14,612 bases of DNA. Origin: an uncultured euryarchaeote. GTDB lineage: Archaea > Thermoplasmatota > Poseidoniia > Poseidoniales > Poseidoniaceae. Every line of letters starts with the position of its first letter. Position 1 is the stretch's first letter. Positions 14,207 to 14,612 of this stretch are shown one piece after another. A program made the position numbers and the translations under genes. The stretch lies in the NCBI GenBank assembly GCA_937892665.1, contig CALBJF010000164.1, forward strand, positions 1 through 14,612, in the 5' to 3' direction. The notes under the pieces are model-generated. The model saw only the letters and a list, made by a program, of their open reading frames with translations. It was not told the DNA's origin and searched no databases.

Positions 14207-14309
14207 CCTCACTTAGCTCAGTTGGTAGAGCACCTGACTGTAGTTGTGTAAACAAACCGTCTCAGCAGACATCAGGGTGTCCCCGGTTCAAGTCCGGGAG
14301 TGGGGACCA
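14207..14309 (+). tRNA. tRNA-Tyr (GTA) with 27-nt intron, CCA encoded
   Basis: The cloverleaf is complete. The acceptor stem CCTCACT (14207-14213) pairs with AGTGGGG, with one G-T wobble. The D arm is GCTC/GAGC, the anticodon stem CCTGA/TCAGG, and the T arm CCCGG/CCGGG around TTCAAGT. The anticodon GTA is at 14240-14242, the discriminator is A, and the 3' CCA is encoded. The C1-G72 pair marks it as archaeal/eukaryal tRNA-Tyr. The mature length after splicing is 76 nt. Confidence 0.96.
14244..14270 (+). other. Archaeal tRNA intron (position 37/38) with bulge-helix-bulge
   Basis: This 27-nt insert lies between G37 and A38. Exon bases CTGT (32-35) pair with intron GCAG (14265-14268) to make the 4-bp central helix, with one G-T wobble. 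Three-base bulges AG|T and AC|A hold the two cut sites. The inner helix is imperfect (TGTG with CTCA has a T-T mismatch), so the motif is slightly relaxed. It would be removed by the tRNA-splicing endonuclease. Confidence 0.88.
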
Positions 14310-14311
14310 AA

Positions 14312-14611
14312 TCAGAGATAATCACATTCGTCTGAATAAAAAATCAAAACTTCCTCAATTGGTTGAAAAGATGTAATCTCTTTTTTTATGTCGTCAAGAT
14401 TTGCTAATCCATGAACAATAGTTGCAAGAACAGATGTTTTTGATAGTTTCATCAGTTTCGAAGTAAGGCTATCTGTAGCATCTTCTCCAGACCATATCAA
14501 CTTAGGAATCGGGGGATTTTCCCATTTCGGTTGTAAATTTACTGCATTCTTCAAAAGAAATGGATTGAGTTCCAAACATTTGGTCAAGAGTTTTCTTCTT
14601 AAGACAAGACT
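14312..14611 (-). CDS. C-terminal part of an unrecognised protein (5' partial)
   Basis: The frame is open from the window edge to a TGA whose complement starts 3 nt after the tRNA 3' end, giving 99 visible residues. I recognise no family. The visible part starts hydrophobic and basic (SLVLRRKLLTKCLELNPFLL), followed by a mixed alpha/beta-like stretch and an acidic end (FYSDECDYL). A TTG at 14587 is the only start-like codon near the edge, but the open frame beyond it suggests the gene continues outside the window. The region is clearly more AT-rich than its neighbours: about 34% G+C by hand count over 14341-14580. It could be a real gene of foreign origin or chance open frame in AT-rich DNA. 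Confidence 0.45.
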   Translation of the reverse strand, partial: SLVLRRKLLTKCLELNPFLLKNAVNLQPKWENPPIPKLIWSGEDATDSLTSKLMKLSKTSVLATIVHGLANLDDIKKEITSFQPIEEVLIFYSDECDYL

Positions 14612-14612
14612 T

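Noticed and set aside
14381..14387. T-run on the plus strand as a tRNA terminator
   Set aside because: It lies about 70 nt past the tRNA and corresponds to Lys codons of the minus-strand partial frame; archaeal tRNA termination normally occurs much closer.

Overview
The window looks like a chromosomal segment of a planktonic archaeon, most likely a Marine Group II/III euryarchaeote (Poseidoniales-like, Thermoplasmatota). The strongest evidence is the tRNA-Tyr gene at 14207-14309. It has the C1-G72 pair typical of archaeal/eukaryal tRNA-Tyr, a 27-nt intron at the canonical 37/38 position, and a nearly complete bulge-helix-bulge splicing motif. Further support comes from a surface protein with a PGF-CTERM-like C-terminus, Shine-Dalgarno sites of the GGTGA/GGAGG type, and several genes with no Shine-Dalgarno but a TATA-like box about 25-30 nt upstream, as in leaderless archaeal mRNAs. 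The taxon is an inference; no 16S or other taxonomic marker is present.

Layout. 1-2008: the end of a DUF354-type glycosyltransferase-like gene (+) meets a Nudix hydrolase and a cis-prenyltransferase (UppS) pair (-) tail to tail. UppS and Nudix are 1 nt apart and probably cotranscribed. 2090-4404: an unrecognised 391-aa protein with a C-terminal membrane hairpin (+), convergent with an MscS-type channel (-). 4506-8962: a tight three-gene operon (+) encoding a membrane-anchored M14 zinc carboxypeptidase with Asp-rich calcium-binding-like inserts, a sodium-coupled NSS/SNF-family transporter, and a small one-helix membrane protein. 9035-10378: histidyl-tRNA synthetase (+). 10375-12458: FtsZ followed by the PGF-CTERM-like surface protein (-). 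12636-14150: a photolyase/cryptochrome-family protein (+). 14207-14309: tRNA-Tyr. 14312-end: an AT-rich stretch with the 3' end of an unrecognised gene (-).

How the genes fit together. Most are housekeeping: translation (HisRS, tRNA-Tyr), division (FtsZ), polyprenyl carrier synthesis (UppS), osmotic safety (MscS) and light-dependent repair or sensing. The most coherent functional unit is 4506-8962. A carboxypeptidase held outside the membrane would release free amino acids, and the adjacent sodium symporter would import them. This suits a marine protein-degrading heterotroph. I saw no mobile element, CRISPR array, toxin-antitoxin pair or defence system. No wholly new system is evident. The best leads are the peptidase-symporter module, the photolyase lacking the WxW signature, the unrecognised 391-aa protein, and the compositional change right after the tRNA.
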